6,832 bases of DNA from Oscillospiraceae bacterium (GCA_009777685.1 WRLJ01000085.1:1-6832), one strand, 5' to 3'; positions 1 through 5,941 are shown, numbered from the stretch's first letter. Program-made: numbers and translations. The notes: generated by a model from the sequence alone, not told the origin.

Positions 1-169
1 CACAGCCGCACGGGCAAACGGTGAAAACCCGTTCCCCCGAGAGTTTGCGGATAACCTGCGGGACGCCGAGGTCTGCGTCCCCTACGGTCTGTGCGGTGGG
101 GCAAACGCGGACGGGATCAAAGCAAAAGTCAATGATCTTGCCCTGCTTTTTTTCCGCGCCCCTTTCCAT
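1..169 (-). CDS. possible partial hypothetical protein, N-terminal 56 residues
   Basis: An open minus-strand frame runs from an ATG at 167-169 off the left edge of the window. The product begins MERGAEKKQGKIIDF and ends, at the edge, in a cysteine-rich VCPCGC. I recognise no family. About 70% of its third codon positions are G or C, which fits a gene in this genome. If real, it is divergent from metA and shares its short control region. Against it: there is no good ribosome binding site next to the ATG (an AGGA lies about 18 nt away), the opposite strand is also open from 2 to 196, and a member of the local palindromic repeat family lies inside the frame at 58-85. Chance openness in GC-rich repeat DNA is a real alternative. 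Confidence 0.3.
   Translation of the reverse strand, partial: MERGAEKKQGKIIDFCFDPVRVCPTAQTVGDADLGVPQVIRKLSGERVFTVCPCGC
58..85 (-). repeat. GTAGGGG-type hairpin repeat, copy 1
   Basis: Read on the minus strand it begins GTAGGGGACGC and ends GCGTCCCGC. GGGACGC (60-66) pairs perfectly with GCGTCCC (75-81) around an 8-nt loop. The same pattern, GTAGGGG then a stem then CCCGC, recurs at 2817 and 5880 with different stem bases, so I group them as one family. Assignment to the family rests on the shared ends only. Confidence 0.5.
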
Positions 170-222
170 ACCGCGGGTTTTATGATATCCTGTTAGAGAG
201 CCGCGTTCCCGAATCCAACCGG

Positions 223-228
223 AAAGGA
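223..228 (+). promoter_or_regulatory. metA ribosome binding site and leader
   Basis: AAAGGA lies 7 nt before the metA ATG and fixes that start. A TATGAT at 181-186 could be the -10 of a vegetative promoter, giving a leader of roughly 40 nt, but no convincing -35 sits 16-18 nt before it. I see no S-box, T-box or other methionine riboswitch core in 1-235. Confidence 0.6.
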
Positions 229-235
229 CGATCCC

Positions 236-1192
236 ATGCCCATTAAAATCCCCGACGCCCTGCCGGCGCGCCATGTTCTGGAGAGCGAGAATATCTTCGT
301 GATGACGCAAACCCGCGCCGCCGGACAGGATATCCGTCCCTTGAGACTGATGATCCTGAACCTGATGCCGACCAAAATTACGACGGAGACCCAGCTGCTG
401 CGGTGCCTGTCCAATACGCCGCTGCAAATCGAGGTCGAGCTGATGCAGACCCGTACCCACAAGCCCAAAAATACGCCGCAGGAGCATCTGGTCAGCTTCT
501 ATACGACCTTTGATCAGGTGCGGCACAACAAATACGACGGCCTGATCATTACCGGCGCGCCGGTGGAGACGCTGGAGTTCGAGGAGGTCAACTACTGGAC
601 CGAGCTGTGCGAGATTATGGCCTGGTCGGAAACCAACGTGTATTCCACCTTCCACATCTGCTGGGGCGCACAGGCGGGGCTTTACTACCACTACGGCGTG
701 AAAAAGTACCCGCTGCCCAAAAAAATGTTCGGCGTCTTCCGCCACGACCGGCTGATCCGGCACTGTCCGTTGATCCGGGGCTTTGACGACCGGTTCTGGG
801 CGCCGCATTCGCGCTGCACGGAAAACCGTCTGGACGATCTGCTGGCCGTGGAGGGCTTGCAGGTTCTGGCCGCGTCCAAAGAGGCGGGGTTTTATCTGGC
901 CATGAGCGAGGGCGGGCGCAAGGTCTTTGCGTCAGGACACCTGGAGTATGACGCGGAAACCCTGTCGGGCGAGTATTTCCGCGACTTGAGCAAGGGGATC
1001 GGTATCGCGATTCCGGAAAATTATTTCCCGGAAAATGATCCGGCCCGCACCCCCGCCAAGACCTGGCGGAGCCACGCGCATCTGCTGTACTCCAACTGGC
1101 TGAACTACTATGTCTATCAGGCCACGCCATACGATTTGCCCTCGGCGCGGTTTCATAACCCGCCATACGGGGAAGAGGGGGATGGGATATGA
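236..1192 (+). CDS. metA: homoserine O-acetyltransferase (MetA/HTS family)
   Basis: Cytoplasmic enzyme of methionine synthesis that acylates the hydroxyl of L-homoserine using an acyl-CoA; the O-acyl product goes on to homocysteine. The 318-residue length is close to the 300-310 usual for MetA. The family's catalytic residues fall at the standard positions: nucleophile Cys142 in the HICWGAQAG segment, then His235 and Glu237 in GHLEYD; Arg249 and the N-terminal LNLMPTKITTETQ block are also present. Residue 111 is Glu (GAPVE). In this family Glu111 has been linked to acetyl-CoA use and Gly111 to succinyl-CoA use, so despite the usual 'succinyltransferase' label I predict acetyltransferase activity. 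The start is set by AAAGGA 7 nt upstream. Its TGA overlaps the ATG of the following glycosidase gene. Family very sure; donor choice inferred. Confidence 0.96.
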   Translation: MPIKIPDALPARHVLESENIFVMTQTRAAGQDIRPLRLMILNLMPTKITTETQLLRCLSNTPLQIEVELMQTRTHKPKNTPQEHLVSFYTTFDQVRHNKYDGLIITGAPVETLEFEEVNYWTELCEIMAWSETNVYSTFHICWGAQAGLYYHYGVKKYPLPKKMFGVFRHDRLIRHCPLIRGFDDRFWAPHSRCTENRLDDLLAVEGLQVLAASKEAGFYLAMSEGGRKVFASGHLEYDAETLSGEYFRDLSKGIGIAIPENYFPENDPARTPAKTWRSHAHLLYSNWLNYYVYQATPYDLPSARFHNPPYGEEGDGI

Positions 1193-2751
1193 ACGGATTG
1201 CGGCGCGCGCTTTTGCTGGTTTGCCTGGTTTGCCTGCTGGGCCTGACCGCCTGCTCGGTCTCCGGGGGGCCGCCCTCCTATGACACCTGGCAGGAGGCGC
1301 TGGCCGCCTCAATCGCCGCGCAGGAGCCGCCGCCGCCCGCGGCGGACGCGGCGGGAAACGGCCTGGCGTGGTATCAGGTGTTCGTGTATTCCTTTTATGA
1401 CAGCGACGGCGACGGGATCGGGGACCTGCGGGGCGTGACGGAACGCCTGGATTACATCCAAGGCATGGGGTTTGACGGCATCTGGCTCTCGCCGATCCAT
1501 CCGTCCGGCACCTACCATAAGTACAACGTGCTCGATTATCTGGCCATCGACCCCCTGTACGGCACGATGGAGGATTTTGACGCGCTGATCGCGGCCTGCC
1601 GGGAACGGGGCCTGAAGGTTCTGCTGGATTTGGTTGTCAACCATACCGACCTGCGTCACCCCTGGTTTACCGAACGGCCCGAATTTTACAACATCGCCGC
1701 CGAGCGCGGCAGCGGCGGCTGGGCGCGGCTGCCCGACGGGCGCTGGTACGAGTGTCAATTTTGGGATCAGATGCCCGACCTTGACCTTCTCAATCTGGAG
1801 TTGCGGGCCGAGCTGGAGGCGATGTTCGCCTTTTGGCTGGAGCGCGGCGCGGACGGCTTCCGTCTGGACGCGGTCAAGGAATACATGCAGGGAAGCACCG
1901 CCGGAAACGTCGAGGTCCTTTCCTGGCTGACCGGCGCGGTCAAGCGGATCAAGCCGGACGCCTATATCGTCGGGGAGGCTTGGGATACGACAGCGGGGCT
2001 GTACGAGTATTACGACAGCGGGATCGACAGCCTGTTCGCGTTCCCCTTCGCCGGGGCGGACGGATCGCTCGCCCGGCTGATGCTCCGCGCCGACGTGACG
2101 CTGGAGTCTTATCTCAACCGGGTGGCCGGCGCGCAGGAGGCCATCCGGTCCCGCAATCCGAACGGCACGGACGCGCCCTTCTTCACCAATCACGACATGC
2201 CCCGGGCCGCCGGCTTTCTGCGGCGGGACCCGAACATGATTAAGACCGCGTGGGGGCTTTCCCTGATGCAGCCGGGGGACGCGTTCGTCTACTACGGCGA
2301 GGAGCTTGGCATGTCGGGGTCGGGCAAGGACGAAAACAAGCGCGCCCCGATGCTCTGGACGGACGCCGGGGACGCGGACGGCATGACGCTCGGCCCGCCG
2401 GATCAGGAGGCGCAGTCTCACAGTTTCGCGCCGGCGGTTGATCAGATCGGCGATCCGGATTCTATTTATACCTACATACGCGACGCCGTGCGCCTGCGCC
2501 GGAAGTACCCGCATATCGGGCGCGGCTCCTTTGAGGTTTTGCCCGCCGCCGGACCCAAGGCCGGAGCGGTGCGGCGCGAATGGCAGGGCAGTGAGATCTG
2601 GATCGCCTACAATGTCTCCGCCGAGGCGGCGGAGCTGACCCTGCCGGGGGCGCTGAAGGATTTTCTGTCCGCCACGGGGGAACCGCCTGAGCAGCAGGGC
2701 GATACGCTGATCCTGCCGGGCTATTGCATCGCGGTTCTGGCGGAGGGATAG
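1189..2751 (+). CDS. lipoprotein alpha-amylase-type glycoside hydrolase, GH13
   Basis: Predicted surface lipoprotein hydrolysing alpha-1,4-glucans or maltodextrins. Residues 1-22 form a lipoprotein signal: Arg5-Arg6, a hydrophobic stretch and the lipobox LTAC with Cys22. A Pro/Ala-rich linker leads to the GH13 barrel at about 58-425. Visible motifs are a Ca-binding-like loop DSDGDGIGD (71-79), region I DLVVNH (147-152), region V MPDLD (195-199), region II GFRLDAV with nucleophile Asp227, region III VGEAW with acid/base Glu263, and region IV NHD with Asp336. A C-terminal beta domain follows from about 430 to 520. MPDL in region V is typical of the group intermediate between neopullulanases and oligo-1,6-glucosidases (GH13_36-like), which includes lipoprotein amylases; that subfamily call is inferred. 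All catalytic residues are present. The start has an AGAGGGGGA ribosome site, and ATGA overlap with metA implies coupled translation. Confidence 0.93.
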   Translation: MNGLRRALLLVCLVCLLGLTACSVSGGPPSYDTWQEALAASIAAQEPPPPAADAAGNGLAWYQVFVYSFYDSDGDGIGDLRGVTERLDYIQGMGFDGIWLSPIHPSGTYHKYNVLDYLAIDPLYGTMEDFDALIAACRERGLKVLLDLVVNHTDLRHPWFTERPEFYNIAAERGSGGWARLPDGRWYECQFWDQMPDLDLLNLELRAELEAMFAFWLERGADGFRLDAVKEYMQGSTAGNVEVLSWLTGAVKRIKPDAYIVGEAWDTTAGLYEYYDSGIDSLFAFPFAGADGSLARLMLRADVTLESYLNRVAGAQEAIRSRNPNGTDAPFFTNHDMPRAAGFLRRDPNMIKTAWGLSLMQPGDAFVYYGEELGMSGSGKDENKRAPMLWTDAGDADGMTLGPPDQEAQSHSFAPAVDQIGDPDSIYTYIRDAVRLRRKYPHIGRGSFEVLPAAGPKAGAVRREWQGSEIWIAYNVSAEAAELTLPGALKDFLSATGEPPEQQGDTLILPGYCIAVLAEG

Positions 2752-2816
2752 ATTAGACTTCCATGGAAACCCCATTTTCCTGTAGTACGCCGTAACATCT
2801 AAAGGGTTATGCCGAT

Positions 2817-2869
2817 TGTAGGGGCGACCGTCCCGGTCGCCCGCGGACGCCATATATGGCGTCCCTACA
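2817..2869. repeat. double-hairpin repeat between convergent genes, TGTAGGG ends
   Basis: A 53-bp element with perfect 7-bp inverted ends (TGTAGGG at 2817-2823, CCCTACA at 2863-2869). Inside are two independent hairpins: GGGCGACC (2822-2829) with GGTCGCCC (2835-2842) around 5 nt, and a perfect 20-bp palindrome at 2845-2864 centred on ATAT. It reads as two family members joined tail to tail at GCGG. It separates the 3' ends of the GH13 gene and dpaB and could terminate transcription in both directions, but neither strand has the T-run of a classic terminator. Confidence 0.8.
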
Positions 2870-3467
2870 GGGTTCTGAGGAAGTCTATTAAAATCGGCTG
2901 AATCTGCTCCCCCCGCAGAGCGTGCTCCGCCGTCTCGGGCAGCCGCTCCAGGTCCGCGGCCAGAGAGCGCGGCTTGCCGGCGGGATCGTCCTGCCCGAAG
3001 GGCACGAAGTAGACCCCGCGCCGCGTCAGCAGCTCCCCGATGCTTTTGGCCGACACGCCCAGACCGTCGTTGGTGGATACCGCCAGCACGAGGGGCCGCC
3101 CGTTGCGCGTATGCGCCTTGCAGGCCATGGTTACGCAGGTGTCCGTGACGCCGCCGGACAGCTTGCCCAGCGTGTTGCCCGTGCAGGGCGCGACAATGAG
3201 GATATCCAAAAGCGCCTTCGGGCCGATCGGCTCCGCGCCCTTGAGCGTATGGATGGCGGGCCGCCCGCACAGCGCCTCGGCGCGGGCGCGCCAATCCTCC
3301 GCCGCGCCGAAACGCGTATCCGTCGAACAGGCGCGCTCGGACAGAATGGGCACGATATCCGCGCCCATCTCCCGCAAGCGGCGCATGGCCGAGAGGGCCT
3401 TCTCAAACGTACAGAAGGAGCCGCACATCGCAAAGCCGGCGCGCAGACCCTCCCAGGGGGCGCTCAT
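2865..3467 (-). CDS. dpaB: dipicolinate synthase subunit B (flavoprotein family)
   Basis: Second subunit of dipicolinate synthase, which converts a dihydrodipicolinate-pathway intermediate to dipicolinic acid in the mother cell during sporulation. At 200 residues it matches the usual length of Bacillus SpoVFB, and the conserved landmarks are in order: GSFCTFEKAL near the N-terminus, STDTRFG (48-54), AEPIGPKALLD, the nucleotide-binding-type IVAPCTGNTLGKL (about 90-102), VTDTCVTMACKAHTRN, VLAVSTNDGLG, then VPFGQDDP and QPILIDF at the end. These fit the flavoprotein (Dfp-like) fold of the family. It follows dpaA with an ATGA overlap at 3464-3467 and has AAAAGGA 9 nt before its ATG. Its TAG stop at 2865-2867 lies within the inverted end of the palindromic repeat. 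Confidence 0.95.
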   Translation of the reverse strand: MSAPWEGLRAGFAMCGSFCTFEKALSAMRRLREMGADIVPILSERACSTDTRFGAAEDWRARAEALCGRPAIHTLKGAEPIGPKALLDILIVAPCTGNTLGKLSGGVTDTCVTMACKAHTRNGRPLVLAVSTNDGLGVSAKSIGELLTRRGVYFVPFGQDDPAGKPRSLAADLERLPETAEHALRGEQIQPILIDFLRTL

Positions 3468-4198
3468 AGGATCACGTCCTTTTCCCGCAGGATGACCATC
3501 AATGTGTCGTACAGGTATTGAGCCGCGCTCTCCGGCGCGACCTTGCCCGGAAGACTCAGCGCCCGGAGGGCCTGTAATCCGAGCTTTTCCGCGGCCTTGA
3601 AGTCGACGCCGCCCGGCGCGGAGGCCAGATCAATCAGCAGACTGCTCTTCTTCAGCTCCGCCAGCCTCGCGTGGGGCAGTATGATATGCGGAACCGTGTT
3701 GAAGAGGATATCCTGATCGCCCAGCTTTCCCGCCAGATGGTGGCTGTGCAGGGAGGTGTATCCGCGGACGCGGAGCCAGGCGAAGTCCGCGGGCTTGCGC
3801 GCGCAGACGCAGACCGTTGCGCCCAGCGCCGCCAGCTTTTCCGCCAGCAGGCGCCCGATGCGCCCGTGGCCGATGACGCAGCAGCGGCTTCCGTGGATTG
3901 TGCGCGGCGTTTGCTCCATGGCGATTTGCAGCGCGCCCTCGACGGTGGGAATGGCGTTCAGGACGGAGAAATCCTCGCGCTGGAGGAAGTCCTGACCGGA
4001 TATCAGCAGCTGCCCGTTATCCAATATGCCGTGGAAGCGCTCCGGCTCCACGCCCTTCAGCGGCAGAACGATCACCTCGCCGAACGACGCGGCGGACTCC
4101 GGCTCCGTGAACACTCCGGCGTCTATGCCGTTCCCGCGCAGCAATTGAGCCAGACGCTCCATCCGCGCGTCCCCTTTGATTACGGCAATGCGCAGCAT
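3464..4198 (-). CDS. dpaA: dipicolinate synthase subunit A
   Basis: NAD(P)-type dehydrogenase subunit of dipicolinate synthase; acts with DpaB on the product of dihydrodipicolinate synthase (DapA). The protein starts MLRIAVIKGDAR, has the family block NAIPTVEGAL (81-90), a Rossmann fold CVIGHGRIGRLLAEKL (107-122) with GxGxxG, then FNTVPHIILP and IDLASAPGGVDF (189-200) and LSLPGKVAPESAA. At 244 residues it is about 50 shorter than the roughly 297 I recall for Bacillus SpoVFA; the shortening lies in the N-terminal domain before the NAIPTVEG block. I chose the ATG at 4198 because AAAGGGGGTG stands just before it and the family's N-terminus begins there; the frame stays open to 4366 but that extra segment looks non-coding. 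A sigma-K-like promoter lies upstream. Confidence 0.94.
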   Translation of the reverse strand: MLRIAVIKGDARMERLAQLLRGNGIDAGVFTEPESAASFGEVIVLPLKGVEPERFHGILDNGQLLISGQDFLQREDFSVLNAIPTVEGALQIAMEQTPRTIHGSRCCVIGHGRIGRLLAEKLAALGATVCVCARKPADFAWLRVRGYTSLHSHHLAGKLGDQDILFNTVPHIILPHARLAELKKSSLLIDLASAPGGVDFKAAEKLGLQALRALSLPGKVAPESAAQYLYDTLMVILREKDVIL

Positions 4199-4203
4199 CC
4201 GGA

Positions 4204-4213
4204 CACCCCCTTT
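4204..4213 (-). promoter_or_regulatory. dpaA ribosome binding site
   Basis: AAAGGGGGTG on the minus strand, 5 nt from the ATG at 4198. It decides the dpaA start against an in-frame ATG 56 codons upstream at 4366. Confidence 0.8.
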
Positions 4214-4264
4214 GGGACATTGAAAGTGAAAATTTTCCGGGCGGGGCGCGCCCGCTCTATGCCG

Positions 4265-4292
4265 TATCCTATGACGGCGGATGGGTCCGGGT
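4265..4292 (-). promoter_or_regulatory. sigma-K-like promoter for dpaAB
   Basis: On the minus strand CATAGGATA (4265-4273) matches the sigma-K -10 consensus CATANNNTA at every fixed position. An AC (4291-4292), the short -35 element, lies 17 nt upstream; 15-16 is more usual. Transcription would start near 4258, giving a leader of about 60 nt that contains a GC-rich palindrome (GGGCGCGCCC, 4244-4253 region) before the ribosome site. In Bacillus subtilis the spoVF operon is transcribed by mother-cell sigma-K, so position and gene identity agree. Confidence 0.65.
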
Positions 4293-4299
4293 GTATATT
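4271..4299 (+). promoter_or_regulatory. weak candidate vegetative promoter for murC
   Basis: ATGACG (4271-4276) and TATATT (4294-4299) are spaced 17 nt apart, with 4/6 and 5/6 matches to the sigma-A hexamers. It would overlap the dpaA sigma-K promoter on the opposite strand. In GC-rich DNA this is the best pair I see before murC, but it is not strong. Confidence 0.22.
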
Positions 4300-4327
4300 C
4301 CCGCTCAGACAGGGATATATTGTCATG

Positions 4328-4342
4328 GCGGGCTTGACCCGC
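4328..4342 (+). repeat. hairpin in murC leader
   Basis: GCGGG (4328-4332) pairs with CCCGC (4338-4342) around CTTGA, preceded by CAT. It lies 40 nt before the murC start. It has no following T-run, so it is not an obvious attenuator; it looks like an intergenic palindromic repeat. Confidence 0.4.
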
Positions 4343-4382
4343 GGTTTCCCGTTGAAAAAATGCCATTTCTGGAGGTGCCCCG

Positions 4383-5828
4383 ATGGAGATACAAGACGCG
4401 CTTCAGCCCGGAAAACAGGTTTTTCTGATCGGCGTCGGGGGCGTTTCGATGGCCTCGCTGGCGGAGGCCCTGCACGCGCGGGGCGTGAGCGTTTCCGGCT
4501 CGGACCGGCAGGAGGGCGCGGCGGCGCGGCGGCTGGCGGCTTTGGGTGTCGCGGTACATATCGCGGAGGCTCCGGAGCTTTTATCGTCTGCCGATTGCGT
4601 GATCCGCACGGCGGCGGCGCGGGACGGCCATCCGATGATCGCGGCGGCGCGGGAACGCGGTCTGCCGGTCTTTGAGCGCGCGGAGGCGTGGGGCGCGCTT
4701 TCGGCGGAGTATCGGCATGTGCTCTGCGTGGCGGGCACGCACGGCAAAACGACGACGACGGGGATGCTGGCGCACATCGCCATGCAATGCGGCGATCCGG
4801 CGGTGATGCTGGGCGGCGACCTGCCCCTGATCGGGGGCACCTACCGCGCGGGAGGACCATCCTCCGTGGGAGGACCGTCTTCTGCGGGAGGACCCTCCTC
4901 CGCGGGAGGACCGTCCTCCCCGGAACAGAACAGCACGATCATTCTGGAAAGCTGTGAATACCATAATTCCTACCATTATTTCCGGCCCACGGTGGCCGTG
5001 GTGCTGAACGTGGGGGAGGATCACCTCGATTTCTTTCGGGACTATGACGAGATTTTGGACTCCTTCGCGCGGTTTTGCGAGCTTGTGCCGGAGAACGGGC
5101 AAATTGTCCTGAATGCCGACGATCCGGGCTGTGAGGCGCTGGCGGACCGTCTGGAGGGACGCGCGCGGGGCACGGCGCTGCGGTTTGGGTTCGGGGAGGG
5201 CGCGGATGTCCGCGCGCGGGATGTATATGTGGAAAACGGCTGTTATTCGTTCGACGTGTATTCCGGCGGCGCGCCGTATACCCGGGTCGTGCTGACGGTG
5301 CCGGGGCGGCATAACGCCTATAACGCGCTGGCGGCGGCGGCGGCGGCGCGGGCGGCGGGGATGCCCGGCGACGCCGTGCGCGGCGGGCTGCTCTCGTTTA
5401 CCGGCACGGGCCGGCGGCTGGAGCGGCTGGGCGAGTATAACGGCATTCCCGTGTATGACGACTACGCGCATCACCCGGCGGAGGTGCGGGCGACGCTCGA
5501 CGCCCTGCGGGCGATGACGGGCCGCCGGATATTGCTGGTGTTCCAGCCGCACACCTATACGCGCACTCAGGCGTTATTCGATGATTTTGTCCAGGCTCTC
5601 GGCGGGGCGGACGCCCTGTTCCTCGCGGAGATATACGCCGCGCGGGAGGATAACCCCGAGGGCCTGTCCTCGGCGCGATTGCGGGACCAAATCCCCGGCA
5701 GCGTCTTTGCGGGGGACTTTGAAACGCTCGCGGAGGAGGTCCGCAAGCAGGCCGGGCCGGGCGACGTGATTTGCGTCATGGGCGCGGGAGATGTGCGAAA
5801 AGTGGGAGAAATGCTGGTGGGAAGGTAA
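4383..5828 (+). CDS. murC: UDP-N-acetylmuramate--L-alanine ligase
   Basis: Cytoplasmic ATP-dependent Mur ligase that adds L-alanine to UDP-MurNAc, the first step of the peptidoglycan stem peptide. Order of domains: N-terminal UDP-binding Rossmann domain with FLIGVGGVSMASLAEAL (14-30) and VSGSD (37-41); ATP-binding domain with P-loop AGTHGKTTTT (117-126), LESCEY (188-193), VLNVGEDHLDFF (207-218); C-terminal domain with GRRLERLG (343-350), YDDYAHHPAE (358-367) and FQPHTYTR (387-394). All ligase landmarks are present and the 481-residue length is slightly above the usual 450-470. The excess is a low-complexity stretch of four (A/V)GGPSS units at 156-179, exactly between GGDLPLIGGTYR and the strand leading to LESCEY, where other MurC proteins have a short loop. 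GGAGGTG stands 5 nt before the ATG. No clear terminator follows; hairpin repeats begin about 50 bp downstream. Confidence 0.96.
   Translation: MEIQDALQPGKQVFLIGVGGVSMASLAEALHARGVSVSGSDRQEGAAARRLAALGVAVHIAEAPELLSSADCVIRTAAARDGHPMIAAARERGLPVFERAEAWGALSAEYRHVLCVAGTHGKTTTTGMLAHIAMQCGDPAVMLGGDLPLIGGTYRAGGPSSVGGPSSAGGPSSAGGPSSPEQNSTIILESCEYHNSYHYFRPTVAVVLNVGEDHLDFFRDYDEILDSFARFCELVPENGQIVLNADDPGCEALADRLEGRARGTALRFGFGEGADVRARDVYVENGCYSFDVYSGGAPYTRVVLTVPGRHNAYNALAAAAAARAAGMPGDAVRGGLLSFTGTGRRLERLGEYNGIPVYDDYAHHPAEVRATLDALRAMTGRRILLVFQPHTYTRTQALFDDFVQALGGADALFLAEIYAAREDNPEGLSSARLRDQIPGSVFAGDFETLAEEVRKQAGPGDVICVMGAGDVRKVGEMLVGR
4848..4919 (+). repeat. four 18-bp tandem repeats inside murC, encoding (A/V)GGPSS
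   Basis: Four contiguous units at 4848-4865, 4866-4883, 4884-4901 and 4902-4919, pattern GYG GGA GGA CCN TCY TCY, encoding AGGPSS, VGGPSS, AGGPSS, AGGPSS (residues 156-179). Within each unit GGAGGA(C) faces (G)TCCTCC, so every unit is itself a near-perfect hairpin; unit 2 (TCTTCT) keeps the pairing through G-T wobbles. Differences between units are mostly third-position changes. The unit length is a multiple of three, so copy-number change would not break the frame. Confidence 0.95.
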
Positions 5829-5879
5829 TGGCTGGGGACGGTGCGGGGTTTTCCCCGGCATGTGCGTCGGGTACGTTTT

Positions 5880-5905
5880 GCGGGCGCACGGAGTGCGCCC
5901 CTACA
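5880..5905 (-). repeat. GTAGGGG-type hairpin repeat, copy 3
   Basis: On the minus strand it begins TGTAGGGGCGCAC and ends GTGCGCCCGC. Plus-strand GGGCGCAC (5882-5889) pairs with GTGCGCCC (5893-5900) around a 3-nt loop. It has the same TGTAGGGG start and CCCGC end as the left arm of the 2817 element but different stem bases. Confidence 0.75.
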
Positions 5906-5926
5906 CGGTTTTCCGCCCCGCCGTTC

Positions 5927-5940
5927 GTAGGGCGCGATGC
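5927..5940 (+). repeat. truncated GTAGGG-type repeat, copy 4
   Basis: GTAGGGCGCGATGC in plus orientation, facing away from copy 3. The second half of its hairpin, which should restore a CGCGCC-like arm, is absent; the sequence runs straight into CCCCCGG and the tRNA fragment. It appears cut at the tRNA junction. Membership in the family is inferred from the GTAGGG start. Confidence 0.45.
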
Positions 5941-5941
5941 C

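Noticed and set aside
1..180. Riboswitch (S-box or cobalamin type) upstream of metA
   Set aside because: GGTGAAAACCCG and some stems caught my eye, but the conserved cores of those riboswitches are absent and the region lies too far from a likely metA transcription start.
1309..3294. Very long open minus-strand frame across the GH13 gene
   Set aside because: It is antisense to a protein with complete GH13 motifs and crosses into dpaB out of frame; its Arg/Pro/Gly-rich product is typical of GC-rich antisense frames.
4199..4366. Upstream extension of dpaA to an ATG at 4366
   Set aside because: The extra 56 codons give a basic, low-complexity sequence unlike the family, the true ribosome site is just before 4198, and the region holds the sigma-K-like promoter.
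3671..4675. Long plus-strand frame across dpaA and the start of murC
   Set aside because: Overlaps two well-supported genes and their control region, with no recognisable domain or good ribosome site.
4848..4919. CRISPR-like array or internal ribosome sites in the murC repeats
   Set aside because: Units are contiguous without spacers and in frame. The GGAGG motifs are part of Gly-Gly codons and no start codon with a sensible frame follows.
4581..5552. Long minus-strand frame across murC
   Set aside because: Antisense to a complete MurC; its repeat-like SSRGG segment is only the reverse reading of the 18-bp repeats.
5844..5857. Intrinsic terminator for murC at CGGGG-TTTT-CCCCG
   Set aside because: The stem is only 5 bp and there is no T-run after it.
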